From: Candidatus Altimarinota bacterium | GTDB lineage: Bacteria > Patescibacteriota > Gracilibacteria > BD1-5 > UBA6164 | Assembly: GCA_028697205.1 (NCBI GenBank) | Contig: JAQVFO010000007.1 | Span: 1-64,000, forward strand | Direction of reading: 5' to 3' | DNA: 64,000 bases | Part shown: piece after piece, positions 32,391 through 45,420 of the stretch | Layout of the letters: each line of letters starts with the position of its first letter | How positions within the stretch are numbered: position 1 is the first letter of the stretch | Made by a program: the position numbers and the translations under genes | Notes under the pieces: generated by a model | What the model saw: the letters and a program-made list of their open reading frames with translations, nothing else | Databases searched by the model: none | Told to the model about the DNA's origin: nothing

Positions 32391-34127
32391 TTAAAAACCA
32401 CTCTGTAAATCAAGCATCTTTTTATATTTTCAATTTAATTTTACTAATTCACTATGTGTTCAATCTTCAATTATTTTTCAATCCTCTATATAAATTATTC
32501 TATCAGCATGTTTTACTGTTTGTAATCTGTGAGCAATAATTACAACAGTTTTTCATTTAAATAAATTATATAAAGCCTCTGAAACCTCGTCTTCATTAAA
32601 ACTATCCATTGCACTTGTTGGTTCATCTAAAAAAATTATTTTGGGATTTTTTAACATTATCTTTGCAATAGCAAGTCTTTGTTTTTGTCATCAACTCAAG
32701 CGAATTCATCTTTCTCAAATTTCTGAGTTCAATCATTTTTCATAATTATATATAAATTCACATTTTGCTTGTTTCACAACTTTTTCAAGTTCAAAATCTT
32801 CTAATTTTCTATCTATAGCATAAGTTAAATTATCATAAATTGTTCAGTCAAAAACAGAAGGTTCTTGTGTAAGATATCATATATGTTTATAATAACTTTT
32901 TAGAGATATCTTGGATAAACTTTGTCAGTCAATAACTATATCTCAAGAACTTCCGTGAATATATCATGAAATAAGTTTTACCAAAGTAGTTTTTCATCAT
33001 CAACTTGGTCAAACAATTGCAAGTTTTTTTCATCATTCAATATTTAAGGAAAAATCTTTGAAGATATAATCTTTAAAGTACTTAAAACTAATTTTCTCAA
33101 GTTCTATATCTCATTTTTTAAAATTAAATTCTTTTCAATTATTATATCATCTCATCATAGGTGCCTCATTAAAAAAATCCCAAAGTTTCTCAACATCGTC
33201 AAAAATCTGTGTAAAATCAATGTATAAATTTATAAATTTAGTAAGTATCTGATCAAAAATATAAGCAATTGACATAAGAGCTATAAATTCTCAAAAATTG
33301 ATAATATTGCCAAAAAGTCCAAATCAAAAAACAATTATCAAAAATATTTTACTTCAATCAACTATAAATTTTGTTAATATAGTTGTCCAAATTCATAAAT
33401 CCCTTAACTTAAAGTTTAATTTCATATTTTTTGTTAAAGAATCTGCTATATCTTTTGCTTCTTCTTTTCATTTATCATTTTGTAATATCTCAAATTTAGT
33501 CATAAGTACTTTAACAAATCTTCTAGTCAAAATAATATTTAATTCTCTTCTTTCTATTCTTATAAGTTTTGATTTAGCTTGTAAAATCACTGTCAAATAG
33601 AATGTAATTGCAAATAATAATATCAAGACAAAAGCATAATATATATTTATAAAAGATATAAAAATAAAAGAAAAAATCATCATCAAAACTCATGGGAAAA
33701 CATCTTCAAATAATCTATTAATTAAATCAACCCATGCATTCATTCACTTTTCCAACATTGCAATAAGTTTTCATGTTCATTGTTTTTCAATATAATTATT
33801 ATCTACATAAAGGTATTCAGGAATAAACTTATTATACATATATCGTCTTAGCATAGGATAAAGAGTTGCATGAGTCCAAGTCCTAGTAAGAATTATTATT
33901 AGATAATTTAGTAAAACTAAAAAAATAAAGATAAAAAGTAAGTTAATTATTCAATAAAATCAATCCACTAGCTTATTTGTTATATCTTTTATTAGATAAA
34001 CTGATATAATGTTGATTATACTTGTAAATATAACTGGAAATGTTGCCTTTAATGTTATATCTTTTCTTTCAATTACTGGAACAAAAAATTTTTTTACTAT
34101 TTCAAAAAAACTTCTTTCTTTTTTCAT
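32391..34127 (-). CDS. ABC-type exporter, membrane and ATPase domains fused
   Basis: 578 residues. Residues 1-330 form a six-span ABC_membrane domain, and 345-575 the ATPase: Walker A GPSGGGKTT (several Gly as TGA), Q-loop YLTQEPSVF, signature RLSGGQKQR, Walker [14 protein letters not shown] and H-loop IIAHRL. Half-size exporters dimerise to export lipids, peptides or drugs, or to import chelates in some lineages; the substrate cannot be read from the sequence. It appears to head an operon with the 84-residue gene and rnhB-queH. The start is ATG at 34127, giving a basic N-terminus. Confidence 0.88.
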
Positions 34128-34260
34128 AAAAATTTTTAATTTAGTTAACTAACTCTTCTAAATTATATAAACTTTTTTCTTTTAACAAAATATTTCAAAA
34201 ATAATTGATTTTTTGTATTTTATACTTAAAATTTAAGAAAATAATTTATAACCATTTTTT

Positions 34261-34779
34261 ATGGATTTAGTTAGAGAACTTATTATAAAAATAGAAACAT
34301 TAAAACAAGATAAAAAATTTAAAGAAGCTTTAAAAATGCTTAAAGATGCTAGTCTAAAATATAGTGATGATTATAGAATATATGAAGAAATTGCTGATAT
34401 TTATTTATATGAATGAAATTTAATTCAAGCTACTAAAGCTGTTAATTTTGCTCTTTCTTTAAATAAAGAATCAGCAACTTGAAACTACTTAAAATGATTT
34501 ATTTTACTTTCAAATGATAAACCAGATGAATCAATAAAGTACCTTATAAAATCTAATAAATTAATGTGAAATAATGCTGAAGTTTTAAGAAACTTAGGTT
34601 GGGCATATACTATGATTTGAGAACAAGAAAGATGAATTACAGTTTTAAAAAGAGCACTAAACATATCCCCTTGAGATGAACTAATAACTGAAGATTTAGC
34701 TATGGCATTAATTTGAAATTGAAATATAAAAGATTGAAATCAATTACTTGAGAAAATATGAAAAAATTATAAAAAATAA
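34261..34779 (+). CDS. TPR-repeat protein
   Basis: 172 residues made of about four to five tetratricopeptide-like helical repeats; the clearest are residues 20-50, 75-105 and 110-140 (AWAYTMIGEQERGITVLKRAL type). TPR proteins act as assembly scaffolds. Its stop overlaps the start of the next gene by one base (TAATG), so the two products are probably made at linked rates and may act together. No signal peptide seen. Confidence 0.75.
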
Positions 34780-35960
34780 TGCTTATGTTTGAAAAAAAAG
34801 AATTATGAACAAATAACATAGCAATTATAGATATATGAAGTTATAAAATAAAAATTGCTAATTGTAGATTTAAAAAAGATGAAATAGATATAGTTTCTTA
34901 TAGTGAAAAAAGACAAGAACAAAATATACTCACAAATTGAGAAATTTGAGATTTAAAATCAATTTGTGAAAATTTAAAGATTGCATTCAAAAAAGTTGAT
35001 CCAAATGATAATATAAAAAAAATTATATTAAATTCAATTACCCCTGACATATTTCTAAATTCAAATAAAATATCAATAGTAAGAGAAAATAAAGACTTAA
35101 AAATTTCAAAAGAAGAACTTTTTCATATCATAAAAAATATTGAAAATGAATGTATTGAAAAATGAATTAAAATTATAAAATCAAAAACTTGATATCTAAA
35201 ATCAGATCTAAAAATTTTATCAAGCAATATAAATCATATATCAATTGATTGAGTACAAGTTAAAGATTTGATTTGAAAAACTTGAAAAAATATTTCAATC
35301 TCAATAACAAATATATTTATCCCCAATGATAAATATGATATAATAGAAGAAATATGAAAAATATTAAATAAAGAAATAATTACTATTCTACCTGAGGAAT
35401 ATAGTATTTCTAAGGTATTCAATGAAGAAAATGATGTAGTTATAATAAATATATGAAATACAAATACATTTATTTCAATAAAAAAATCAGACGAAATCAT
35501 CTGATCTACAAGGATAAATATTTGAATGAATGACTTATTTAAAAAAATAAAAGAAAAAAAAATTATCCCTACAGAAAAAATTATAAGAGATATTGAAAAT
35601 AATTTTTTTGATGAAAAAATAATTTTTTTAGAAACATTAAAAGATTGTTTAATTGCATGATTACAAGAAATACTTGAATGAAAAATTTGCCCAAGTAACT
35701 TTTTTATAACTTGATGATGAGGAAAAGGTCTTTTTATAAAAGATTATTTACAAAAAATAGATTTTATCTCAAATTGAATAAAAATAATTAAAAATATAGA
35801 ATTTATTACCCCTGATTTCTCTCTTAATGAAAGTGAAATTGATAAAATATGAATTGATAATATTAATATTTTATCAATGATTTTTGTGGCTTATAAAATA
35901 TTTTATGATGAAAAAAGTTTAATAACTGATATGCTTAAAGAAGTTATATCTGAATTATAA
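34779..35960 (+). CDS. FtsA/PilM-like actin-fold ATPase
   Basis: 393 residues. The actin-fold phosphate motifs are visible: phosphate 1 at IAIIDIGSYKIKIA (about 14-27), phosphate 2 at VVIINIGNTNTFISI (about 225) and the adenosine motif FFITGGGGKGLFI (about 315). The spacing fits FtsA or PilM. FtsA links FtsZ to the membrane in division, while PilM joins the type IV pilus inner-membrane complex. No FtsZ gene is adjacent and pilB is 7 kb away, so neither role is fixed. The end lacks a clear amphipathic anchor helix. Translational coupling to the TPR gene is likely. Confidence 0.65.
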
Positions 35961-35983
35961 TTAACTACAAAAAATTTTTAAAT

Positions 35984-36018
35984 AAAAAGCATATACTACA
36001 AGAAGTATATGCTTTTTT
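35984..36018 (+). terminator. Rho-independent terminator
   Basis: AAAAAGCATATAC and GTATATGCTTTTT form a 13-bp stem with a short loop and T tail, between convergent genes. Confidence 0.85.
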
Positions 36019-36027
36019 ATTAATATA

Positions 36028-39000
36028 TTAATTTTTGAAACACCTTAAAGTAAATCAAGAAGTACGATTACTCATATCACTAGGATCAATTCATCAATTT
36101 GCATCTATCCATAAACTATATCATGCTGAACTATAATAAGGAGATGATGACCAATAATATCAAACCATTCACTGAAATGAAGATGTATCATTTATACGAT
36201 TTCAAGCTAAAGGTAGTTTCAAATCATTAATCATTTTTAAAGAATCTATTCACCAAGCACCAGCATTAATTAAATTAACAAATTCTTGATGGCTTGGAAT
36301 ATGATATCATATTGAACAAGATCATTGTCTTGCTATACTTGTATTTGTAGTATCTCACCATAAATTATCATTTTGATTAGATGACCAATCTAAATTATCC
36401 TTTATAAATATTGAATTATTGTAATAATTTCATGGACCATATCAAGTAGTATTTACTTGTACGTTAGTTGAAGGAGTTGAAGATGTCATTCATGCAATAT
36501 TTCACCATTGAAAGATATTTCAATAACTTGCACTTCATGTTCATGAAGTGTTAGTACCCAAGTTACATGATGAAAGAATATATCATGTTCAAACTCATGA
36601 ACATACAATTATATCATTTGAATCACAATATCAATATTTACTTACAGCTGTTTTTATTTCTCAAGATGCAAAACAGCTAGTATAATCATTTGTACAAGTT
36701 CATGCAATATTATTTATATTTGTAGTTAATGTACTTGGTCATTGTGTTGTTGTTGTACATGTATATCAAGATTTTATTGCTTGTATATTACTACAGTCTG
36801 CTCATTGAGATATTAAAGTACTAAAATTTCAATTTAAATCAGCTATAACATTTTTTCAACAAACATTTATTGTAGCTCAAGAAGCATTACTTCAAAATGT
36901 TCAACTAACAGAGAAAGTATCTAAATTCTTCATACAACGAACTGGTAATCAAAATGCACGATAAGTAGTATATCAATTTATAATTGATGAAGAGTCAAAA
37001 TATAAATCAAATGAATTTGAATCATCTAATCATGGAGTTCACATAGATGATGACCAATATATTCAATAAACTCATTGATCTATCATATTTCAATTAGCCC
37101 AATTACGACCTCATCACATTGGTAATTTAAGATCATTCTGCATTTTTGTTCAATTACTTCACCATAATCAAGCATCAACTATATTTACCCATTCTTGATG
37201 ACTTGGTATATGATAAGTTGACAAACATGGCCCTTGTCTTGCATCACTAGTATTTGTAGTATCTCACCATAAATTGTGATTTTGAGGATAAGTCCAATCA
37301 TATGGAGATGATAAAGATACTCATCAAATAAAAGTTGTATTATTATAATAATTTCAAGGCCCATAAGATGAAGCATCAACTAAAGTTCAACTTGGGGTAA
37401 CATTTCAACTTGGTGTTCATCAGTTATTTCACCATTGATAGTAATTTCAATAACTTGCACTTCATGTTCAAGAAATATTTGATCATATATTACAAGCAGG
37501 TATTGTATATCAAACTCAAGCTCAAGAACATACAATTATATCATTTGAATCACAAGATCAATATTTAGATGCTGATACTAGAAATTGTCCTTTTGCAGAA
37601 CAGTTATATATAGTTACTGGTAAACAAGAATTACCACTTCTTGTATATCCAATACTACATTTCCATTGACAAGTTCAAAGTGTAGGAGTTGAATTATATC
37701 AAGCAACTATAGCATCATCAGTCGGAGACCAAATTCATCATCACCAAGACTGAGAAATAGTATAGGCATTTAAATTATTAGCAAACAAAGCATTTGTAGG
37801 TAAATTTATACATGATTTATTTCTTGTATCACTCACACAATTAACCGAATCTTCTGTATGAAATCATGTATTACATATATATCTACAACTTTGAGTATCC
37901 GCAGTAGTATTATATGCAGTTAAAGAATCCGCAGGCAACCATGTAGATCAATTCCAAGTTTGAGAATAATTACTTACAGTATTCCAAACTGAATTAGATG
38001 GATTTGCAGAACAAATAAAAAGCCTAAAATCTGGGTTACACACTGGATTATTCCAATCTCAATTAAATGTATAATTTAGTCAGCATATTGCTTCTGAAAT
38101 AGCACTTCAAACTTTTACTAGAACTCAATCATTACAAGTATATGTAAAATCTACTATCAATGTTCCATTTGCAGGAGATGATCCAAAAGAAGAAGCTCAT
38201 GAGTTTGTCTTTGTTAATCAACTAAAAAGAATTAAATTACCTTGAATTTGATAACTTAATCAATTATATGTATCAATTGTTGGAATATTACATGCTTTTT
38301 TACAAGACATAGTTACATCATCCCAAGAATATCAATCTTTACAATTCCAAGTACAAATTCATGGAGTAATAGATCTCGTCCAGTTATATGAAGAATCTTG
38401 ACTTGTTGCAGTAATTAATGCATTTATATCTATAACTTCTCATCAACAAGTTCATGTTCATGCTGTTCAAAATACAGCATTATTAGTTAAATTTGATAAT
38501 TCTTTAATTTTATCTCATATTATTATATTTCCAGTAGAATTTAATGATTCATTATTTTGTATTTTTAAATCATAAAATCCAATCAATGCCCCAGTAAAAT
38601 CTATATATCATTGTGATTTTATATTAAGTAATTCTTGTACTGGTATATTTGTTCATTGTTCTAATAATATTCATAATTTATCTCATACCATATATGGATA
38701 TCTATCTTCATAGTCTATATTTCATGCATATGTTTTTGATATTATATATGATATTTCATTTATATTGCTTTCATTCTCTAAAAATCATAGTAATTGAAAA
38801 CTTTTAAAATCTCTTGATGAATAATATGTATAAAATATTTTATCTTTTGGATCCTTTCATCACTCAACTCATGTATAATCAATTTGTTTTAATATACTTT
38901 CTGATAAATATCACTGATATCAAGCCACAACTCAATCTACTCTTACCTCAATATTTTTATCAGGTGATGGTAGGATGTTTTTAAATTTATATGTATTAAA

Positions 39001-39168
39001 TGAATTTTCTAACTCTCATAAATGCGCTATTCTTGATGCATCTCTTCAATCAGAGATATAATTTGAATATGACATAAATCATATTGTCCCTATAATTATT
39101 ACTATTGTTACTGTTATTATTAATTCTATAAAAGTAAATCAATATTTCTTTTTCATATACATAAACAT
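36028..39168 (-). CDS. Pilin-headed giant surface protein with two FISUMP-like modules
   Basis: 1046 residues. The N-terminus is a type IV pilin signal and helix: KKKYG then FTFIELIITVTIVIIIGTI, with Glu at +5. A central region has Cys pairs of the type CxWxCxxGYxxxxxSC, found about three times. Two Fib_succ_major (FISUMP) modules follow, near residues 590-790 and 855-1046, each with YYQWGN or FQWGN, YHIPSHQE[WF]VN, a LKLP[ML][GA]G motif, YYWSSS or YWSSS and an ending RC[MF]KN. Three in-frame ATGs (39168, 39162, 39156) precede the signal; the first is used here. It would be processed by prepilin peptidase and displayed on or near a pilus, as an adhesin candidate. Confidence 0.85.
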
Positions 39169-39211
39169 AATTTATTATTATAATAGAAATATTATACATC
39201 TTTTATTTATC

Positions 39212-39247
39212 AAAAAAAAATATTGTTAACTTTTTAACAATATTTTT
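39212..39247 (-). terminator. Rho-independent terminator after recJ
   Basis: AAAAATATTGTTAA and TTAACAATATTTTT pair across a short loop; the stem lies just downstream of the recJ stop on the minus strand. Confidence 0.75.
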
Positions 39248-39265
39248 GATTGACTAAATATATAT

Positions 39266-40912
39266 TTAATTGATAATTATGTCTTGAATATTTAACATTA
39301 AATTCTTTCTACCATTGAATGTATCTAAATTTAATTCAAAAATTATTGATATATTTTCTGATTTTTTGATTTTCTCCATAAATTCTCATAAACCAAAAGC
39401 ACATATTTTGAAACCATATTTTGTATCAACTTTCAAGTGGTCTACTCATTGTCAAAGATAAGATATTTTTTCGTAATTTAGATTTTTTATTAAAAAAACT
39501 GGTTTTTTATTACCCATTCAAAATGGTTTATATTTATTTATCTTGTTTAAAAAATTAAATCAAATATCTTCAGGTCTTATAATTTTATCAATTTCAATAG
39601 TTTTTTTATGGTTTGTAAAATCTATTTTATTTACTTCTTTCAAAATTTCTTTTTTAAAGTCTTCAAATTTACTTTTCAAAATAGTAAATCAAGCTGCCTG
39701 TTTATGCCCTCAGAATGCTACAAAATAATCTTTATATTTTTCAAGTATTTCAACAATTGAAAAAAATTCTGGACTTCTACAACTTGCTACCAATTTTTCT
39801 TCATCCTCAATTAAAACTATTGATGGACGATAGTATTTTTCAGTTAGTCTTCAGGCAACAATTCATATAATTCAATGTGTAATTTCAGTTGAATGATAGA
39901 AAATTATATTATCATTTGGGTTTATATTTTCTAGTGCAAGATTTACAAATTTTGTAGTTAAAACTTTTCTACTATTGTTTAAATTTTCAATTTCTTCAAT
40001 AGTTTCTTCAACACTATCAGAATTATTAAGTATTAGATTTACAGCTTTATATGGAGTATCAAGTCTTCCAGCTGCATTGAGTCTAGGTCAAATAAGGAAT
40101 CAAAATATATCACTATCCAAATCATCATGTATTTTTTGTTCAATCAATTTTCTAATTCATCTGGATCTTGATTTTTTTATTTGTTTAAGTCCTGCTTCAA
40201 CTATAATTCTATTTTCTCAAACTATACTCATACAATCAGCTACAGTTCAAATTGCAGCTATATCAATTGTTTCTTCTATATACTTTTCTGCTTCATTTTT
40301 TGATAATAACTCATGTGCCAAAGCTGACATAAGTTTAAAAGCAACTCAAGCTCAAGATAAATATTTAAAAGGATAACTACAATCAGGCCTTTTTGGATTT
40401 ATAATAGCAATTGCTTCTTCTGGAATTATTTCAGGTACAGAATGATGATCTGTAATTATAACATCAATTCATTTTTCTTTTGCGTATTTAATTACCTCTA
40501 TATCGCGAGTTCAACAATCAACTGTAATTACTAAATCAATTCAAATAGAATCAAACTCATCTATAAAATAATTTTTTAACCCATATCAATCATTAATTCT
40601 ATGAGGTAATCTATAACTTGCAATTATTCAAACTTTTTTAAAAAAATGCATAAGTATAGAAGTACTAGTAACTCAATCAACATCATAATCTCAAAAAATC
40701 ATTACTTTCTCAGAGTTTTCTTTTGCTTTTTTTATTCTTTCTACAGCCTCTTTCATTCATACAAGAAGATATGGATTATGTAAATCATCCAATGATACTT
40801 CTTCTTTAAAATCTCAATTAAATCTCTCTAAAAGTATATCTTCTATATCTATGAATTCAGATTCTTCATTATATTTTATTATGTTTCATTTCAAACTAAG
40901 TAGTTCTTGCAT
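39266..40912 (-). CDS. recJ: Single-stranded-DNA-specific 5'-3' exonuclease RecJ
   Basis: 548 residues. RecJ digests single-stranded DNA from 5' ends in recombination and repair. The DHH-family motifs are present: FGDYDVDGVTST near 72-83, LVITVDCGT, the namesake DHH in VIITDHHSVPE, AGVAFKLMSAL, then the DHHA1 glycine-rich motif FGGHKQAAGFT near 440. The C-terminal OB-fold part ends at the stop. It starts 18 bases after the stop of the MgtC/DUF4010 gene on the same strand, so the two are probably cotranscribed. Confidence 0.92.
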
Positions 40913-40930
40913 TTTTATATTTTTACAGAA

Positions 40931-42292
40931 TTATCCAAATATTCTAAGTAATCATAAACCAATTATTCAAAAAAACATGGAAACTAAAAATCATAACATT
41001 ACTATTTTTCAAAATCTTTTTTCTCAAAATCTCCAAGCTATTAGTCATTTTACTATATTATTTGACATAACAGCTACTATGATAGTCATACTAGCAACTC
41101 AAGAAAGCAGTTTAGCATCCTTCGCATCAACAGACATTGTTTGACTTATAGCATCTACATCTGCAAGTCATGATATTATTCATAATGCATAGTAAAAATA
41201 ATCTCCCCAAATATCTTTGTATTCAGATCAAATTGCTGCAACAAACTTTATAAAAAGTACAAATAAAGCAAATTTTATAGCAGGTCAAATAGTAAAAGGA
41301 CTTTCATAATTTCAGTCTATTTCTATATTTTGATCCAATTTTTCTCTTTTAGATTTATTATAAAAATAATATATATATCATCCTAATCAAACAAGCATAA
41401 ATAAGGCAGGAGTTATAATTGAATTTATCATATTTATATTAAACATAAGCACAATAAGTATAACCCTTACAAACATAATTGCTGAAGCTATAAGTGTTCC
41501 TACAACAAATAAATCAATATTTTTCTTATCATTATTAGATCTCTCTGTCATTGATGCAGTAACTGCTGTTGAAGATACAAGTCATCAAATTGCACCTGAT
41601 GCAACTATACTATTTTTTTCTCAAATTATTTTTGAAAGTATATATCAAACATAACTTATTGCTGACATCAAAACCACAAAAAACCATATCCCATAAGGAT
41701 TAAAAAACTTTATATTTAAAATAGAAAAATTTATTAAATCTCAAGAGTATCCTAGAAATTGTAATACTTCAAAAATAGAAAATCTTTGATCTGGTAAAAG
41801 TGGAAGTACAACTATTGATATAACTGCAAATTTAAGTGTATTACTAAGTTCTGTCCTACTTATTTTTTCTTTTACTTTATTTAAGAATTCCTTAAGTGAA
41901 AGAATAAAAGTAATAATTATAGAAAGAATAACTGCAAACTTTGCAAATCATAAAACTACAAAAACTCATATAAAATATGTAAGAAAAACTGAAATTTCAG
42001 TTGTCATCCCTAGTTGTCAATATTTAAAAACTGAATAAATATATGAAACCAATGTAAAAGCTCAAATTATAACAATTGATGTAATTAATAAAAAATCAGA
42101 TTTAAATATATCTCACAAAGCAGCACTTACTCATCAAAAAAGTGAGATTAATGAAAATGTTCTTATTCATCAAAACGAAATTTTCTCTTTAAAAAGTCAA
42201 TCTTTTTTATCAAAAATATCTCTCTCAGCTCAAATTAAAGCTCAAAGTAATGCTGCAAGCACTAAATATAAAACCAAAGTTACTAAATCCAT
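40931..42292 (-). CDS. MgtC/SapB and DUF4010 membrane protein
   Basis: 453 residues with about twelve spans. The N-terminal part matches the MgtC/SapB fold (ALLGALIGAERD, then GGIRTFSLISLFGG and GMTTEISVFLTYFIG), and the C-terminal part matches DUF4010 (LKFAVISIVVLPLLP, GLVSSTAVTASMTER, ADVDAISQTM). MgtC proteins are linked to magnesium limitation and P-type ATPase control; the function of the two-domain form is not known. It appears to precede recJ in one transcript. Confidence 0.82.
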
Positions 42293-42397
42293 AAAAAGAT
42301 GATTAAATATTAAAATTTTAAATTAGAAAATATATTCTAATTAATTAATACAGAGAATGCTAATAATCTTTACAAAAAAATCAAAGTTTTTTAAAAA

Positions 42398-42988
42398 TTA
42401 GTTCTCAAAGATTGATTTTTCAATGTTTTTTCATCAAATATTTTTTAAAACTTTGTATGTTTTTGAAACTCAATAATAATCTTGAGTAGAATTAATTAAG
42501 AAACTAGATAATCATCATAAATTGCTTACTGTTAAGTCTGATCTATCATAATCATTTCATAAATATCAAATAAATAAAGTTCAAGAATTTATCTGTGATA
42601 TTATTCAAGAATTTACTAAACTATATTCCAGATTATTAGATCAACTAAAAGAGGTAATTTCATAGTATATAGGTCATCAGCTTTTTAGTTTTATACTTCA
42701 TGAAAATGAAATATTTCCAGAAAAAGAAAAAATTAAATTTTCTTCATTTTTTAATGTATATAAATTTTCGGTAGAAACTAAAAATTCATTATCTCATAAA
42801 TTTCCAGCTCATCATAATTTTATTAAATTCTTTATTGTAGTATTTTTATTTAAAAATCACTCTAAATAACTATTTAATCTAATACTTTGATTAACTTTTG
42901 TTGAAACAAAAACAAAAGTTAAGGAAATAATTAAACTTAAAAAAATACTCCAAATAAGAATAGATCACTTTTTATTACTTTTTTGCAT
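42398..42988 (-). CDS. Pilin-like or PilX-like single-span protein
   Basis: 196 residues. A short basic N-terminus (MQKSNKKG) is followed by one hydrophobic helix (residues 8-29, SILIWSIFLSLIISLTFVFV) and an Asn/Ser/Gly-rich extracellular part. This layout resembles PilX-type minor pilins of Gram-negative type IV pili, which begin KQxGxxLI; the typical Glu at +5 is absent. It is divergent from the pilB gene, 66 bases away, which supports a pilus link. Assignment is by layout and context only. Confidence 0.6.
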
Positions 42989-43054
42989 ATATCAAAAAAA
43001 TATGATAAAATAAACTAAATAACTTAAAGGCTCTTAATCTTTTCTATTTATTAT

Positions 43055-44389
43055 ATGCAAACTATCCCAAAAACAACAAAAAAGACAAAAAAAGAACAAG
43101 ATCAAACTAGAAATGAAGATTTAAAAAAATGGATTCTTGCTTTAGAAAAAAAACAAGAATATTCTTCTGATAAATTTGATAAAATAGAATGAAAAGTAAA
43201 AGATAGTATTGCTAAGCAAAGTACAGATGAAGCATTAAGTGATATAACTATTTGAGCTTTAGTTCTATGAAGTTCAGATATTCACTATGAATGTTTTGAA
43301 GACAAAATCTCAATAAGATTTAGAATAGATTGAGTTTTAGTTGATATATTTTCTATAAATTATAAAGAATATAAATTATTATTAGAAAGATTAAAATATT
43401 CAGCTAACTTAAAGTTAAATATTACAAATCTACCTCAAGATTGAAAGTATAGTTTAAAAATAGATAATAGAAAGTTAGACATAAGAGTTTCAATATTACC
43501 TACAAAATATGGAGAAAATGCTGTATGTAGATTACTTGATTCTCAAAAAAGCATAGTTAATTTTGATGAACTAGGGTTTTTCTGGACTGCAAAAAGAATA
43601 ATAGAAAAAAGTTTAGATAAAAAGAATGGTATGATTTTAGTTACTTGACCTACATGATCTGGTAAAACTACTACACTTTATACAATGTTATCAAAATTAA
43701 ATACTAGAGATAAAAAAATAATTACCCTAGAAGATCCAATAGAATATGAAATGCCCTGAATAGTACAAACTGAAGTAAATGAAAAAAATTGATTTACATT
43801 TCAAAACTGACTTAGAGCAATCCTTAGACAAGATCCAGACATAGTTATGGTTTGAGAAATAAGAGATGAAGAAACTTTAACAACAGCTACAAGTGCTGCA
43901 TTAACTTGACATCTAGTACTTTCTACATTACATACAAAAAGTGCATCTGAAACTATTGACCGTCTTATAAGTATGTGATTAAAACCATTTATTATGGCTT
44001 CTGCTCTAGATGTAATTATAGCTCAAAGACTTGTAAGAAAAATATGTCCTTTTTGTAAAAAAGAAAGAGAAAAAACTCCTCAAGAAATAGCTATTATTAA
44101 AAATATGATGGAAGAAATCTGAATGAAAAATATAACAACTGATAATATAAAACTTTATGAATGATTGTGATGTGATAAATGTAATAATAGTTGATATAGA
44201 TGAAGAGTATGAATATATGAAATAATTCACCTTAATGAAAATATAAGAGATTTAATTAGATGAGCAAATAAAACTGAGGATATTCTTAGAGCAGCAAAAG
44301 AATCATGATTTATTTCTATGAAAGAAGATTGAATATTAAAAGCTATAAAATGATATACAACAATTGAAGAAATACTTAGAGTAATTTAA
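43055..44389 (+). CDS. pilB: Type IV pilus assembly ATPase PilB/GspE-like
   Basis: 444 residues. A hexameric secretion ATPase that drives pilus extension. Walker A GPTGSGKT is at 198-205 (two of its Gly are TGA), Asp box ITLEDPIEY, Walker [17 protein letters not shown] and His box STLHT follow, and the zinc-binding CPFC...CDKC pair near 335-375 marks the PilB/GspE class over PilT. The N-terminal part is shorter than in proteobacterial PilB, lacking a full MshEN domain. Pilin-like genes lie nearby, and a GGDEF-EAL protein 1 kb away may control it through c-di-GMP. Confidence 0.9.
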
Positions 44390-44423
44390 TAAAATTTATA
44401 AACAATAGATAAAAGCAAATTTG

Positions 44424-44466
44424 AAAAAAGTAATTTTTTATATAAACTATAAGAAATTACTTTTTT
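44424..44466 (+). terminator. Rho-independent terminator
   Basis: AAAAAAGTAAT and ATTACTTTTTT form the stem with an AT-rich loop of about 20 bases. Confidence 0.6.
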
Positions 44467-44475
44467 ATTAGATTT

Positions 44476-45420
44476 ATGAAACTTATTCAAGTTAAATATC
44501 TTTTTCTATTACTTTCAATTTTTTCCTTTTTATTCCTTCAAAAGTTTTCATATGCAGATAACTGAAGTGAATGATGTATGGGAAACACTTGATTTGAAAA
44601 CTATTCATCAAAATGTGTTTGAAAAAGTTGATTTGAATTATATGAGTGTAGAGTTACAAACATTTGCCAACCTTGTATAATAAACTGAACCCAAAGATTA
44701 TACCAAACTGAAAAATATGAAAATGCTGAAATCTATAGAGATGACATAACTTTATTATGAGATACAGCATTGAAACCATTTGAAAAAGTAAAAGAAATTT
44801 ACAGAAATAATCAAAATTCAATTTATCAATGTGCATTAATTGATGCTCAAGAGAGATGACTAAAAACAGTTAAAGAAAAACTTTTAAAAATTGATAGAAC
44901 ATGAATTTTAAGAACAAATGTTGAAGATAGAATAAGTTCACAAGAAATAAAATTAGCAGCAAAGAAAAATGCTCTAAATTGTAAATGATCTTGAAATAAT
45001 AATTGAAAAACTCTTTTCACAAAAAAAGAAGTTTTAGATGAATCTACTTTTGAACTATGTAAATATACTTTTTACCTTGATTATTTGAATTGATACTATA
45101 ATAATATAAAAAATATATCTTGATTAACAACTGAAGAACAAGAATCTATGTCAGCAAAGAATCAAGGTCTAATAATTAAAAAAATATGATATGATTATTG
45201 AAATATTAAAACAAAAATTTGAATAGAAATAAATAATACTTATAAAGTTTTTCCTCTTGCCTTCGAAGCATATAATGAATATGAAAATAACTTTCAACTA
45301 CATTTTCTACTAACGATTATTAGAGAAGACTATATTGTTGTAAGAGACTTACTAGCTCAAGTATTATGACCTATAAATCAACTTGTGTATAAGATAAAAG
45401 ATGCTATGAGCTTAAACTAA
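44476..45420 (+). CDS. Secreted Cys-containing protein
   Basis: 314 residues. The first 27 residues are a typical signal peptide (basic start, LLLSIFSFLFLQ core, then SYA before DNG). The mature part has Cys pairs in its first 60 residues (EGCMGN, SKCVGK, YECRVTNICQPC) suited to disulfide bonds, followed by a helical, charged body. No family recognised. It directly follows the pilB terminator, so it is expressed separately. A surface or periplasm-like location is likely. Its stop overlaps the convergent GGDEF-EAL gene by four bases. Confidence 0.75.

Noticed and set aside
39543-41144. Plus-strand hydrophobic frames opposite recJ and the MgtC/DUF4010 gene
   Set aside because: They are antisense shadows of well-supported minus-strand genes.
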